From NCBI GenBank assembly GCA_022447665.1, contig JAKVAQ010000036.1:1-51904 (forward strand): 51,904 bases of DNA, in the 5' to 3' direction. Positions 44,764 to 51,904 of this stretch are shown here, in pieces. Origin of the DNA: Crocinitomicaceae bacterium. Lineage in GTDB: Bacteria; Bacteroidota; Bacteroidia; Flavobacteriales_D; Crocinitomicaceae. The first letter of the stretch is position 1. Each line of letters opens with the position of its first letter. A program made the position numbers and the translations under genes. The notes under the pieces are model-generated. The model was not told the DNA's origin and did not search any database. It worked only from the letters and a program-made list of their open reading frames with translations.

Positions 44764-47031
44764 ATGCAGTATTTAGAAACGTTGAATCCCCAGCAGCTGG
44801 CAGCCGTTAAGCAAACAGAAGGTCCAGTAATGGTGATAGCAGGAGCAGGATCAGGAAAGACCAGAGTACTTACATATAGAATTGCCTATTTAATAGAAAA
44901 TGGAGTTGATCCTTTTAATATTCTTGCACTAACGTTTACTAACAAGGCTGCGCGAGAAATGAAATCTCGTATTGCAGAAATTATTGGAAATTCTGAGGCG
45001 AAGAATTTAAGCATGGGAACTTTCCATTCTGTATTTTCTAGAATACTTCGTCATCACTCCGACAAGATTGGATACCCAACCAACTTTACAATATATGATA
45101 CGCAGGACTCAAGAAGTCTCATCAAAACAATTGTTAAAGAACTAAAGTTGGACGATAAAGCTTATAAACCAAATTTAGTCCACGGTCGTATTTCATCAGC
45201 CAAAAACAATCTCATCTCGGCAGCAGCTTATGAAGCAAATAGTGATATTGTTTATGAAGATCGAATGAGCGGGAAGCCTCGTTTATTTGAAATTTATAAG
45301 CAGTACGAGAAAAGATGCTTTAATGCTGGAGCGATGGACTTTGATGATCTTCTGTTCAAGACGAATGTATTATTGAGGGATCACCCAGATGTATTACACT
45401 TCTATCAGCACCGATTCAAATACATACTAGTGGACGAGTATCAGGATACTAATTATTCGCAATACCTTATTGTAAAAAAATTAGCCGATGTATTTAATAA
45501 TATATGTGTAGTAGGGGATGATGCACAATCGATATATAGTTTTCGTGGAGCAAACATTGAAAACATTTTGAATTTCAAAAATGACTACCCAGAAAACAAA
45601 GTATTTAAACTTGAGCAGAACTACCGAAGTACGCAGACCATAGTGAATGCTGCTAACAGTGTTATCGCTAACAATAAGGACCAGATCAAAAAGACCGTCT
45701 GGACATCTAATGATACCGGAAATAAAATTAAGGTAATACGAACGCTGACTGATGGAGAGGAAGGGCGAATTATTGCGGAATCAATATATGAAACGCGCAT
45801 TAATAACCAGGCCGAGAATAAGGACTTTGCAATATTATATAGAACTAATGCACAGTCTAGATCATTTGAGGAATCTTTGAGAAAGCTCAATATACCTTAT
45901 AAGATATACGGAGGTCTATCATTTTATCAGCGAAAAGAAATAAAGGACTTGCTTGCTTATTTTAGGTTAACAGCAAATCCGAAAGATGAAGAAGCACTTA
46001 AACGTATCATTAATTATCCTAAAAGAGGAATAGGGAAAACTACCATTGACAAATTAATTGTTCTTGCGGATAAATTCAATGTTAGCATTTGGGATGTTAT
46101 TGAAAACCCGAGTGAGTATCCTAGTGGTTTAAATGGCGGCACATTGAACAAAATAGGTCAATTTGTTACATCAATTAAAAGTTATCAAGTTCTTCTAGAA
46201 AAGAATGATGCGTACGATGTGGCACAACATATCGCTAAAAATTCGGGTATCCTGAAAGAATTGTACGATGATAAGTCTCCAGAAGGGGTCTCACGATATG
46301 AGAATATTCAGGCGTTATTAGCAGGTATTAAAGAGTTCAGTGAATCTGTAGAGGGAGATGAAATAGCTTTATTGAGTGATTTTATGGTAGATGTGGCTTT
46401 GTTGACAGATGCCGACACGGATAATGATGAAGACAATGATGTTGTCACATTAATGACTATCCATGCCTCTAAAGGTTTAGAGTTTCCGTATGTGTTTATT
46501 GTTGGCTTAGAAGAGAATCTATTTCCTTCTCAAATGGCCCTTAATTCAAGAACAGAATTAGAGGAAGAGCGACGATTGTTTTATGTTGCTCTAACACGAG
46601 CAGAGAGAAAGGCAACACTTTCGTTTGCCATGAGTCGTTATAGATGGGGAAACTTAGTAACCAGCGAACCCAGCAGATTTATTGAAGAAATTGATTCAGA
46701 TCATTTAGAAATGGCCGCGGCCAGTGCTAGTAAAGGAAGATCTTTGAAACAAAAGAGTTTTGAAAATAGAGCATTCGGTAAACCTAAAAAACAACCCCTG
46801 TTTACTAATAAGAATCTAAAGCGTGTTTCAGCAGAAGATAAAGTTAAATCGGGTAAGGCAGCAAGTAGCCTCAATTTAAAAGTTGGAAATAACGTGATGC
46901 ACGAGAAGTTCGGAAAAGGAAAAGTTGTAGGACTCGAAGGTGACCCAGCAATTAAGGCCACTGTATTTTTTCCGAAAGTTGGAAACAAACAACTATTGTT
47001 GAAATTTGCTCGACTCGAACTTATTGACTAA
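44764..47031 (+). CDS. pcrA: ATP-dependent DNA helicase PcrA/UvrD
   Basis: This 755-residue superfamily 1A helicase unwinds DNA 3' to 5' in repair and replication restart. The conserved motifs are in order: LNPQQLAAVKQTEGPVMVIA (Q motif), GAGSGKTRVLTYRIAYL (Walker A), ILVDEYQDTNYSQYL (Walker B), VVGDDAQSIYSFRGA (III), EQNYRSTQTI (IV), VTLMTIHASKGLEFPYVF (V) and LFYVALTRAERKA (VI). The C-terminus has a Tudor-like fold starting HEKFGKGKVVGLEGD, as in PcrA, which contacts RNA polymerase. The start ATG lies 249 nt from the rpsL start, divergent. The stop overlaps the maf stop region by 11 nt. Confidence 0.96.
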   Translation: MQYLETLNPQQLAAVKQTEGPVMVIAGAGSGKTRVLTYRIAYLIENGVDPFNILALTFTNKAAREMKSRIAEIIGNSEAKNLSMGTFHSVFSRILRHHSDKIGYPTNFTIYDTQDSRSLIKTIVKELKLDDKAYKPNLVHGRISSAKNNLISAAAYEANSDIVYEDRMSGKPRLFEIYKQYEKRCFNAGAMDFDDLLFKTNVLLRDHPDVLHFYQHRFKYILVDEYQDTNYSQYLIVKKLADVFNNICVVGDDAQSIYSFRGANIENILNFKNDYPENKVFKLEQNYRSTQTIVNAANSVIANNKDQIKKTVWTSNDTGNKIKVIRTLTDGEEGRIIAESIYETRINNQAENKDFAILYRTNAQSRSFEESLRKLNIPYKIYGGLSFYQRKEIKDLLAYFRLTANPKDEEALKRIINYPKRGIGKTTIDKLIVLADKFNVSIWDVIENPSEYPSGLNGGTLNKIGQFVTSIKSYQVLLEKNDAYDVAQHIAKNSGILKELYDDKSPEGVSRYENIQALLAGIKEFSESVEGDEIALLSDFMVDVALLTDADTDNDEDNDVVTLMTIHASKGLEFPYVFIVGLEENLFPSQMALNSRTELEEERRLFYVALTRAERKATLSFAMSRYRWGNLVTSEPSRFIEEIDSDHLEMAAASASKGRSLKQKSFENRAFGKPKKQPLFTNKNLKRVSAEDKVKSGKAASSLNLKVGNNVMHEKFGKGKVVGLEGDPAIKATVFFPKVGNKQLLLKFARLELID

Positions 47032-47599
47032 ACCTCTTAAGCTCAGCGTATAGTTTTTGCACCGGTAATCCCATGACGTTATAATAGGAACCTTCCATCT
47101 TTTCGATCCCTATATAACCTATCCATTCTTGAACTCCATAAGAACCAGCTTTATCGTATGGTTTGTATTTGCTGATATAATAATCAATCTCAGTATCCAA
47201 AAGATCAATAAAAGTGACATTGGTTTCGTCTGAAAAGGTATACGTATCAGACTTAGTTTTTAAACAAACACCTGTGATGACCGTATGAGTTCTTCCCGAT
47301 AGCGCGCGTATCATTTGGATCGCTTCTTCTTTAGATTTAGGTTTTTCAAGAATAATGCCTTCAACAAGAACGATTGTATCTGCTGTTATCAATAATTCAT
47401 CTTCTTGAAGTAAGTCTTCCTGGGCATTCGCTTTTTCAAGAGCAAGATAAGAAGGAACATCAATTGGACTCAGATCAGATGGGTAAACTTCATCAGTCTC
47501 AACAACACGTGAAGAAAAATCTATATCGAGGCCTTTCAGTAATTCTACTCTTCTGGGTGATTTAGATCCCAATATGATATTTAAATCTATTTGTAACAT
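47021..47599 (-). CDS. maf: Maf family nucleotide pyrophosphatase
   Basis: Maf proteins hydrolyse dTTP, UTP or modified nucleotides to monophosphates and act as house-cleaning enzymes. The 192-residue protein has IILGSKSPRRVELLKGLDI, the SPRR motif, VVETDEVYPSDLSP, the metal-binding LLITADTIVLVEG, and GSYGVQEWIGYIGIEKMEGS. These features fit the YhdE-like dTTP/UTP branch. It starts directly at the end of the prenyltransferase gene and is the last gene of a four-gene operon. It meets the helicase gene tail to tail. Confidence 0.95.
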   Translation of the reverse strand: MLQIDLNIILGSKSPRRVELLKGLDIDFSSRVVETDEVYPSDLSPIDVPSYLALEKANAQEDLLQEDELLITADTIVLVEGIILEKPKSKEEAIQMIRALSGRTHTVITGVCLKTKSDTYTFSDETNVTFIDLLDTEIDYYISKYKPYDKAGSYGVQEWIGYIGIEKMEGSYYNVMGLPVQKLYAELKRFSQ

Positions 47600-48553
47600 C
47601 TATAAAAAAAAGATCAATGAAACTCCGGCTAGCATAGCTAACTTATAAAAGTTTGAACTCAGTTTATAGAGTTTTGTACTTTTTGAGAATATTGTAAGGA
47701 TTACTGCAAACATAAAATTTGCCACAAAGACTACAAGAACAAAATAAACAACATTTAAGTATTTGTTAAAAGCTAGTTGATGATCAAACCTATTTAATAA
47801 AAGTTCATTTAATTCCGAGTAAAGAAAAAATAGAAAGGAAATATATGCCGCTGCCAAAATAGAAATTAAAATCTTTGTTGAAGGCACACCATATTTAATA
47901 GGATAGGTGTTGGCATCAATCTTTTTATCACCCAAAATATCTGCTAGATCCTTAGTGATTTCTCTTAGCAAGTTGATAAAAAATGCGCAGCTCGCGAATC
48001 CCATTACGATCATGAAAACATAGTAATCCGTATGCTCTCTCTGTAAACCTTCAAGAATATGTATATCCGCCCTATAAAACAAGAGAACATAAACGGGAAC
48101 TAAAGCTACCATAAGAGCAACAGCAATATTCCCAATAAGAACCCTTCGTTTAAGTAGCATAGAATATAGCCAAAGCAATACAATTGAAAAGGTCGCTAGT
48201 AAAACTATGAGGTATTGATCTGTCTTGATACTAATATATAATGCTAATGAAAACCCAATGAAATTTAGTATCCAATTAAACATTATACCCCACCTTCTTT
48301 TAATGTACTTACCTATTATGAGCCTGTCGGGTTTATTTACCCTATCCGCCTTAACATCAAAGTAATCATTAATAATATTGCCGGCAGCTGCAATTAGCAC
48401 AACAGAGAAAACAAGTAAAATGAAATCAAAATCCAATATTCCTGCATCTGAAGAGTAATTTGAAATAAAATACTGAACAGCATACATTGTAAAGACAATG
48501 ACAAGAAGATTTAAACTTCGAATTAGTCTTAGAAACTGATAGAGTTTTGCCAT
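47600..48553 (-). CDS. UbiA-family prenyltransferase
   Basis: This 317-residue membrane protein has about eight or nine hydrophobic helices and the two Asp-rich motifs of UbiA prenyltransferases: NIINDYFDVKADRVNKPDR (NDxxDxxxD) and TKDLADILGDKKIDANTYP (DxxDxxxD). These bind the magnesium and diphosphate of an isoprenyl donor. Bacteroidota proteins of this size next to maf are often named geranylgeranylglycerol-phosphate geranylgeranyltransferase, but the acceptor cannot be read from sequence; quinone or lipid acceptors are also possible. It lies 7 nt after the PorE-like gene and abuts maf. Confidence 0.88.
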   Translation of the reverse strand: MAKLYQFLRLIRSLNLLVIVFTMYAVQYFISNYSSDAGILDFDFILLVFSVVLIAAAGNIINDYFDVKADRVNKPDRLIIGKYIKRRWGIMFNWILNFIGFSLALYISIKTDQYLIVLLATFSIVLLWLYSMLLKRRVLIGNIAVALMVALVPVYVLLFYRADIHILEGLQREHTDYYVFMIVMGFASCAFFINLLREITKDLADILGDKKIDANTYPIKYGVPSTKILISILAAAYISFLFFLYSELNELLLNRFDHQLAFNKYLNVVYFVLVVFVANFMFAVILTIFSKSTKLYKLSSNFYKLAMLAGVSLIFFL

Positions 48554-48560
48554 TTAACTT

Positions 48561-50609
48561 CTATAATTCCGTAACTACATAAACCGTTCTCCTATTTAAT
48601 TGATGCGCTGCTTTCTTTTCTTTTTCTGTTGGCAAGGAATTTATGTATTCTTCAGTTAATTCGATCTTTTCGCCATTTGGACCATCAATAAAAGATGGCT
48701 GAGTTTCACCATATCCTTTCGATGTCAATCTACCTTCATCTATACCTTGTGAAACTAAGTAGTCTTTTACAGCCTTGGCTCTATTTTTAGAAAGCTCCAT
48801 GTTTTCGTCATCATCACCTTGGGCATCCGTATGTCCTTGAAGTTCGATTTTAATTGTGGGTCTCGACTTTAAATATTCTACCAAATTATTCAACTCGATA
48901 TAAGATTCCTTCCTCAAATTGTATGATCCCAAATCAAAAAAGACATTTTCTAAGGTAATTGGATCTCCGATTCCTTTTGTTAAGGGAACATCTTGATGGT
49001 ATGGTTCATCAGAATTTTCTGGAACCGTTAATGTGAAGTTCACCGAATAAGGATGGTATTCGGGTTTATTTACAATTAAAGCATAATCCTTGTTTATCGG
49101 CAAGGTAACTAGGAAATTCCCTGTGACTCTATCACTTCTTGAATAAACAACTTCTTTGCCAGTTTCTATATCTTTCAAAATAAACTCAGCTTCTAGTTTT
49201 TCATCTGTTTTCGCATCAAAAACAGTACCTGTCATGTAAATTGTTTTCGTTGGTCGAATACTTTCAGGCATTTCGAATTCATATAGATCGAGTTCTCCTA
49301 TCCCTCCTTCTCTATCCGATCCAAAAATCGCCAACTCACCATCTGCAAATACTAAAAGTGAATTCTCATTATTGTGCGTATTAATGGGATAACCTAAGTT
49401 TACTGGATCGCTCCAACTACCATCGTCTTGTAGTTCGGTTTTATAGAGATCATATCCCCCCATGCCAATATGTCCGTTTGATGAGAAATATAGTGTTTTT
49501 CCATCTGGGTGGATTAAGCAAGAAGACTCTGAAGCTGAAGTATTGATATTATCTGGTAGTTTTTCAGCTGTACTCCAAGAACCGTCAGGGAGTAAATGAG
49601 AAACATAGATATCTCCATTTCTCATATTTCTTCCACCACTGCTTCTCTTGTTTCCTCTAATGAAATAAAGTGTTTTTCCATCGGACGATAAGGAAGGTTG
49701 AGTTTCCCAGTTAGGTGAATTGACATTACCAGGTAAATTGATTGGATCCAACCATTGATCGCCTACTTTTTCAGTTATGAATAAGTCACAACTCCCGTAC
49801 CCTCTTCTTCCCGGTCCATACCCTACTCTTTCGACAGCACACCCCACAAATATTAAAGTTCTTCCGTCCGGCGCGAACGTAGGCGCACCTTCATTGAACG
49901 ATGTATTAATATTGTTCGGCATTGGTTTGGCTCTGCCCCAGTAGCCTTCAAAATCCTGGGCTACAAAGAAATCCTCTTGCCAAGAACCATTCGCACTGAC
50001 TATTCTCCGAGTGAATAATAATTCACTTTGATCAACCGTAAGAGTAGGAAAGTACTCCGGATCTGGCGTATTTACACCTGCACCTACGTTAATTGGTTCA
50101 AAAGGAACTGGGTTTGCTGCTGCATTTACCGCAAATTCACAGTTTACAATTAACCATTCTATTTCTTTTAACATATCTGGATTAGCTGCCTTGTATGTTT
50201 TGAACTTCTTTCCATGTTCAAGAGCTTCTGCATATTTTCCTTCACTCCATTCCAGCATAGCGAGTTCAGCATATATGAACCCAGTCTTTGAATATTCCGG
50301 ATTAAGTTCAATCACTTTTGTATATGCCTCTATTGCAGTTTCATTATCACCCATCATGATAGCGAAATCACCTTTGTATAAATAAGCTTCTATAAAATTG
50401 GGGTCCTTATCTATTGCTTTATTAAACCAATATATACCTCCTCTATAGTTCGGTAATCCGGTCTCCATGTCTAGACCTCGCTCTTCCTCCAAACCTCTTT
50501 CAACGTATTTGATTGCTTTTTTACTTTTAGTGCTCCATTGACCAGGTTGGGCTACGGCACAAGAAGTAATTAGTACTAATGCTATTAAAGAGTAAGCTAA
50601 TTTTATCAT
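48561..50609 (-). CDS. PorE-like TPR-PD40-CRD-OmpA lipoprotein (copy 3)
   Basis: This 682-residue protein has the same four-part order as the two copies near 20 kb. It differs at the N-terminus: LVLITSC ends in Cys17 with a good lipobox (ITSC), so it is predicted to be a lipoprotein. TPR repeats (residues 30-150) include DPNFIEAYLYKGDFAIMMGD. A PD40 propeller (about 170-445) has SPNWETQPSLSSDGKTLYFI. A carboxypeptidase-regulatory-like domain (about 455-540) follows, then the OmpA domain with LQGHTDAQGDDDENMELSKN and the conserved Asp and Arg. Of the three it is the closest in overall plan to PorE, which is inferred. It lies one base after queE and 7 nt before the prenyltransferase gene. Confidence 0.9.
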   Translation of the reverse strand: MIKLAYSLIALVLITSCAVAQPGQWSTKSKKAIKYVERGLEEERGLDMETGLPNYRGGIYWFNKAIDKDPNFIEAYLYKGDFAIMMGDNETAIEAYTKVIELNPEYSKTGFIYAELAMLEWSEGKYAEALEHGKKFKTYKAANPDMLKEIEWLIVNCEFAVNAAANPVPFEPINVGAGVNTPDPEYFPTLTVDQSELLFTRRIVSANGSWQEDFFVAQDFEGYWGRAKPMPNNINTSFNEGAPTFAPDGRTLIFVGCAVERVGYGPGRRGYGSCDLFITEKVGDQWLDPINLPGNVNSPNWETQPSLSSDGKTLYFIRGNKRSSGGRNMRNGDIYVSHLLPDGSWSTAEKLPDNINTSASESSCLIHPDGKTLYFSSNGHIGMGGYDLYKTELQDDGSWSDPVNLGYPINTHNNENSLLVFADGELAIFGSDREGGIGELDLYEFEMPESIRPTKTIYMTGTVFDAKTDEKLEAEFILKDIETGKEVVYSRSDRVTGNFLVTLPINKDYALIVNKPEYHPYSVNFTLTVPENSDEPYHQDVPLTKGIGDPITLENVFFDLGSYNLRKESYIELNNLVEYLKSRPTIKIELQGHTDAQGDDDENMELSKNRAKAVKDYLVSQGIDEGRLTSKGYGETQPSFIDGPNGEKIELTEEYINSLPTEKEKKAAHQLNRRTVYVVTEL

Positions 50610-50610
50610 A

Positions 50611-51222
50611 TTATGGTATGTTCATGTACTTATGTGTTTGGAGAGATACCTGCCACATAGTATTTGATTTAACGTAATCTATTATTAAAGGTAACATGAT
50701 TTCTTGTTTATCCCATTCTGGTTGAAGGAAGAACTTACAGTCTTTATTTTTAACAAGTGATCTTTGCTCCTCGCACCAGGATAAATCATGTTTATTTAAT
50801 ACTATAACCTTCAACTCCTGTGCCAACTTATAATTTGATATTGTTGGAGGCTTGAATTTTTTAGGAGATAGGCATACCCAATCAAAAGTACCATTTAATT
50901 CATATGCTCCAGAAGTTTCAATGGCAATATAGCATCCAATATTATGCAATTGGTTCGTAAGATTGTTAAGATCATACATAGCAGGTTCACCTCCTGTAAT
51001 CACCACAAAATCAGCCTTTGCTTTTTCAACTTCTGAAATAATATGGTCAATTGAAAGTTCTTCGTGATCGCCCGCATTCCAACTTTCTTTAACATCGCAC
51101 CAAACACAACCAACATCGCAGCCAGCAAGACGAATGAAGAAGGCAGGTTTGCCAGAGTGGAAACCTTCTCCTTGAAGGGAATAGAACATTTCCATGATAG
51201 GAAGTTTTTGTTTCTCTGACAT
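50611..51222 (-). CDS. queE: 7-carboxy-7-deazaguanine synthase
   Basis: QueE is a radical SAM enzyme that makes 7-carboxy-7-deazaguanine on the path to queuosine in tRNA. The 203-residue protein has LPIMEMFYSLQGEGFHSGKP, the cluster motif AGCDVGCVWCDVKESWN (CxxxCxxC), VVITGGEPAMYDL, and KFFLQPEWDKQEIMLPLI near the end. The ATG at 51222 is used because the upstream reading frame would run through the rRNA terminator and into the 5S gene; the family also begins near this point. It is the first gene of an operon with the PorE-like lipoprotein. Confidence 0.95.
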   Translation of the reverse strand: MSEKQKLPIMEMFYSLQGEGFHSGKPAFFIRLAGCDVGCVWCDVKESWNAGDHEELSIDHIISEVEKAKADFVVITGGEPAMYDLNNLTNQLHNIGCYIAIETSGAYELNGTFDWVCLSPKKFKPPTISNYKLAQELKVIVLNKHDLSWCEEQRSLVKNKDCKFFLQPEWDKQEIMLPLIIDYVKSNTMWQVSLQTHKYMNIP

Positions 51223-51271
51223 AGTATAAAGATAGATTCTTTCTCTCGAATTTGATGAAAGATATGACCAT

Positions 51272-51306
51272 AAAAAAACCCCACTCTTAAAAAGAGAGGG
51301 GTTTTT
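51272..51306 (-). terminator. intrinsic terminator of the rRNA operon
   Basis: A stem of CCCC plus CTCTT pairs with AAGAG plus GGGG (51279-51288 with 51292-51301), with one A-A mismatch, and A/T tracts on both sides extend it (51274-51278 with 51302-51306). On the minus strand it ends in a run of Ts. It directly follows 5S rRNA and is probably bidirectional. Confidence 0.85.
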
Positions 51307-51311
51307 AGAAA

Positions 51312-51425
51312 AAGTGGCATCCACATACTCTCCCATCCGCGGAACGGACAGTACCATCTGCGCAGGTTGGCTTAACTTCTCTGTTCGAAATGGTAAGAGG
51401 TGGACCCAACCGCCATAGACACCGA
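51312..51425 (-). rRNA. rrf: 5S ribosomal RNA
   Basis: Read on the minus strand this stretch has the order of a bacterial 5S rRNA: a start at CGGTGTCTATGGCGGTTGGG, a loop with CACCTCTTACCATTTCGAAC, then AGAAGTTAAGCCAACCTGCG, and the 3' part ending GGGAGAGTATGTGGATGCC. The 5' and 3' ends pair, as they should. The exact ends are judged by eye and may be off by a few bases. It lies about 135 nt after 23S rRNA. Confidence 0.92.
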
Positions 51426-51559
51426 AAGTCTTTCAGTTCTTTGGAACTGGAATAATTTCTTGAGACTGCTAAGTATAGATTATCTATGGTATTATCTATA
51501 CAAAGATCCTCTTTCGCTTGAAGCTATAGAGGATAAGAATGGAAATAGATGAAGTAAAG

Positions 51560-51904
<345 letters not shown>

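Noticed and set aside
51223-51357. N-terminal extension of queE by 45 codons
   Set aside because: It would run through the terminator hairpin into the 5S rRNA gene, and the QueE family begins near the ATG at 51222.

Overview
This 52-kb window comes from a low-GC member of the Bacteroidota, most likely a marine or aquatic Flavobacteriales bacterium (the order is inferred). The evidence is a type IX secretion (T9SS) C-terminal sorting domain, an exosortase of the XrtF type with its usual partner, several PorE-like TPR/PD40/OmpA proteins, a DUF2795 mini-protein, and promoters that fit the phylum's TTTG-N19-TAnnTTTG consensus. No CRISPR array, IS element, prophage or tRNA gene was seen. Gene density is very high and no gap without a gene exceeds 300 bases.

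Layout. (1) 1-2921: the end of a large T9SS cargo protein, then a cassette of a Gly/Pro-rich mini-protein with a PID-type C-terminal sorting tail, exosortase XrtF and the exosortase-F-associated membrane protein. (2) 2950-8896: housekeeping genes (glyA, a PaaI-like thioesterase, murB, DUF2795, a PduO-type adenosyltransferase, a methyltransferase, a DUF4301 protein). (3) 9000-16808: a secreted leucine-rich-repeat protein, then a convergent minus-strand operon of M42 aminopeptidase, exported WD40-caspase, unknown 140-aa protein and coiled-coil DUF2130 protein. (4) 16883-24649: a tandemly duplicated pair of secreted TPR protein plus PorE-like TPR-PD40-CRD-OmpA protein, followed by an exported GH3 enzyme and a small membrane protein. 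(5) 24682-27084: carA-eno. (6) 27255-44515: one uninterrupted minus-strand run of 32 genes in the str-S10-spc-alpha order, from rpsL to rplQ. (7) 44764-47031: a PcrA/UvrD helicase. (8) 47021-51222: a minus-strand operon queE, PorE-like lipoprotein, UbiA-family prenyltransferase, maf. (9) 51312-51904: 5S rRNA and the 3' end of 23S rRNA, minus strand.

How the genes work together. The accessory content is about the cell envelope. T9SS exports cargo across the outer membrane; XrtF probably processes PID-tailed proteins at the inner membrane; the three PorE-like proteins have the architecture of the T9SS component that ties the machine to peptidoglycan; the GH3 enzyme could act on peptidoglycan-type sugars. 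The most unusual units are the exported caspase operon, the duplicated TPR/PorE-like modules and the mini-protein/XrtF cassette. The ribosomal operon has structured spacers around rpsD, rpoA and rplQ that may be regulatory RNA elements. All functional statements rest on reading the sequence and recognising families; no database search was run.
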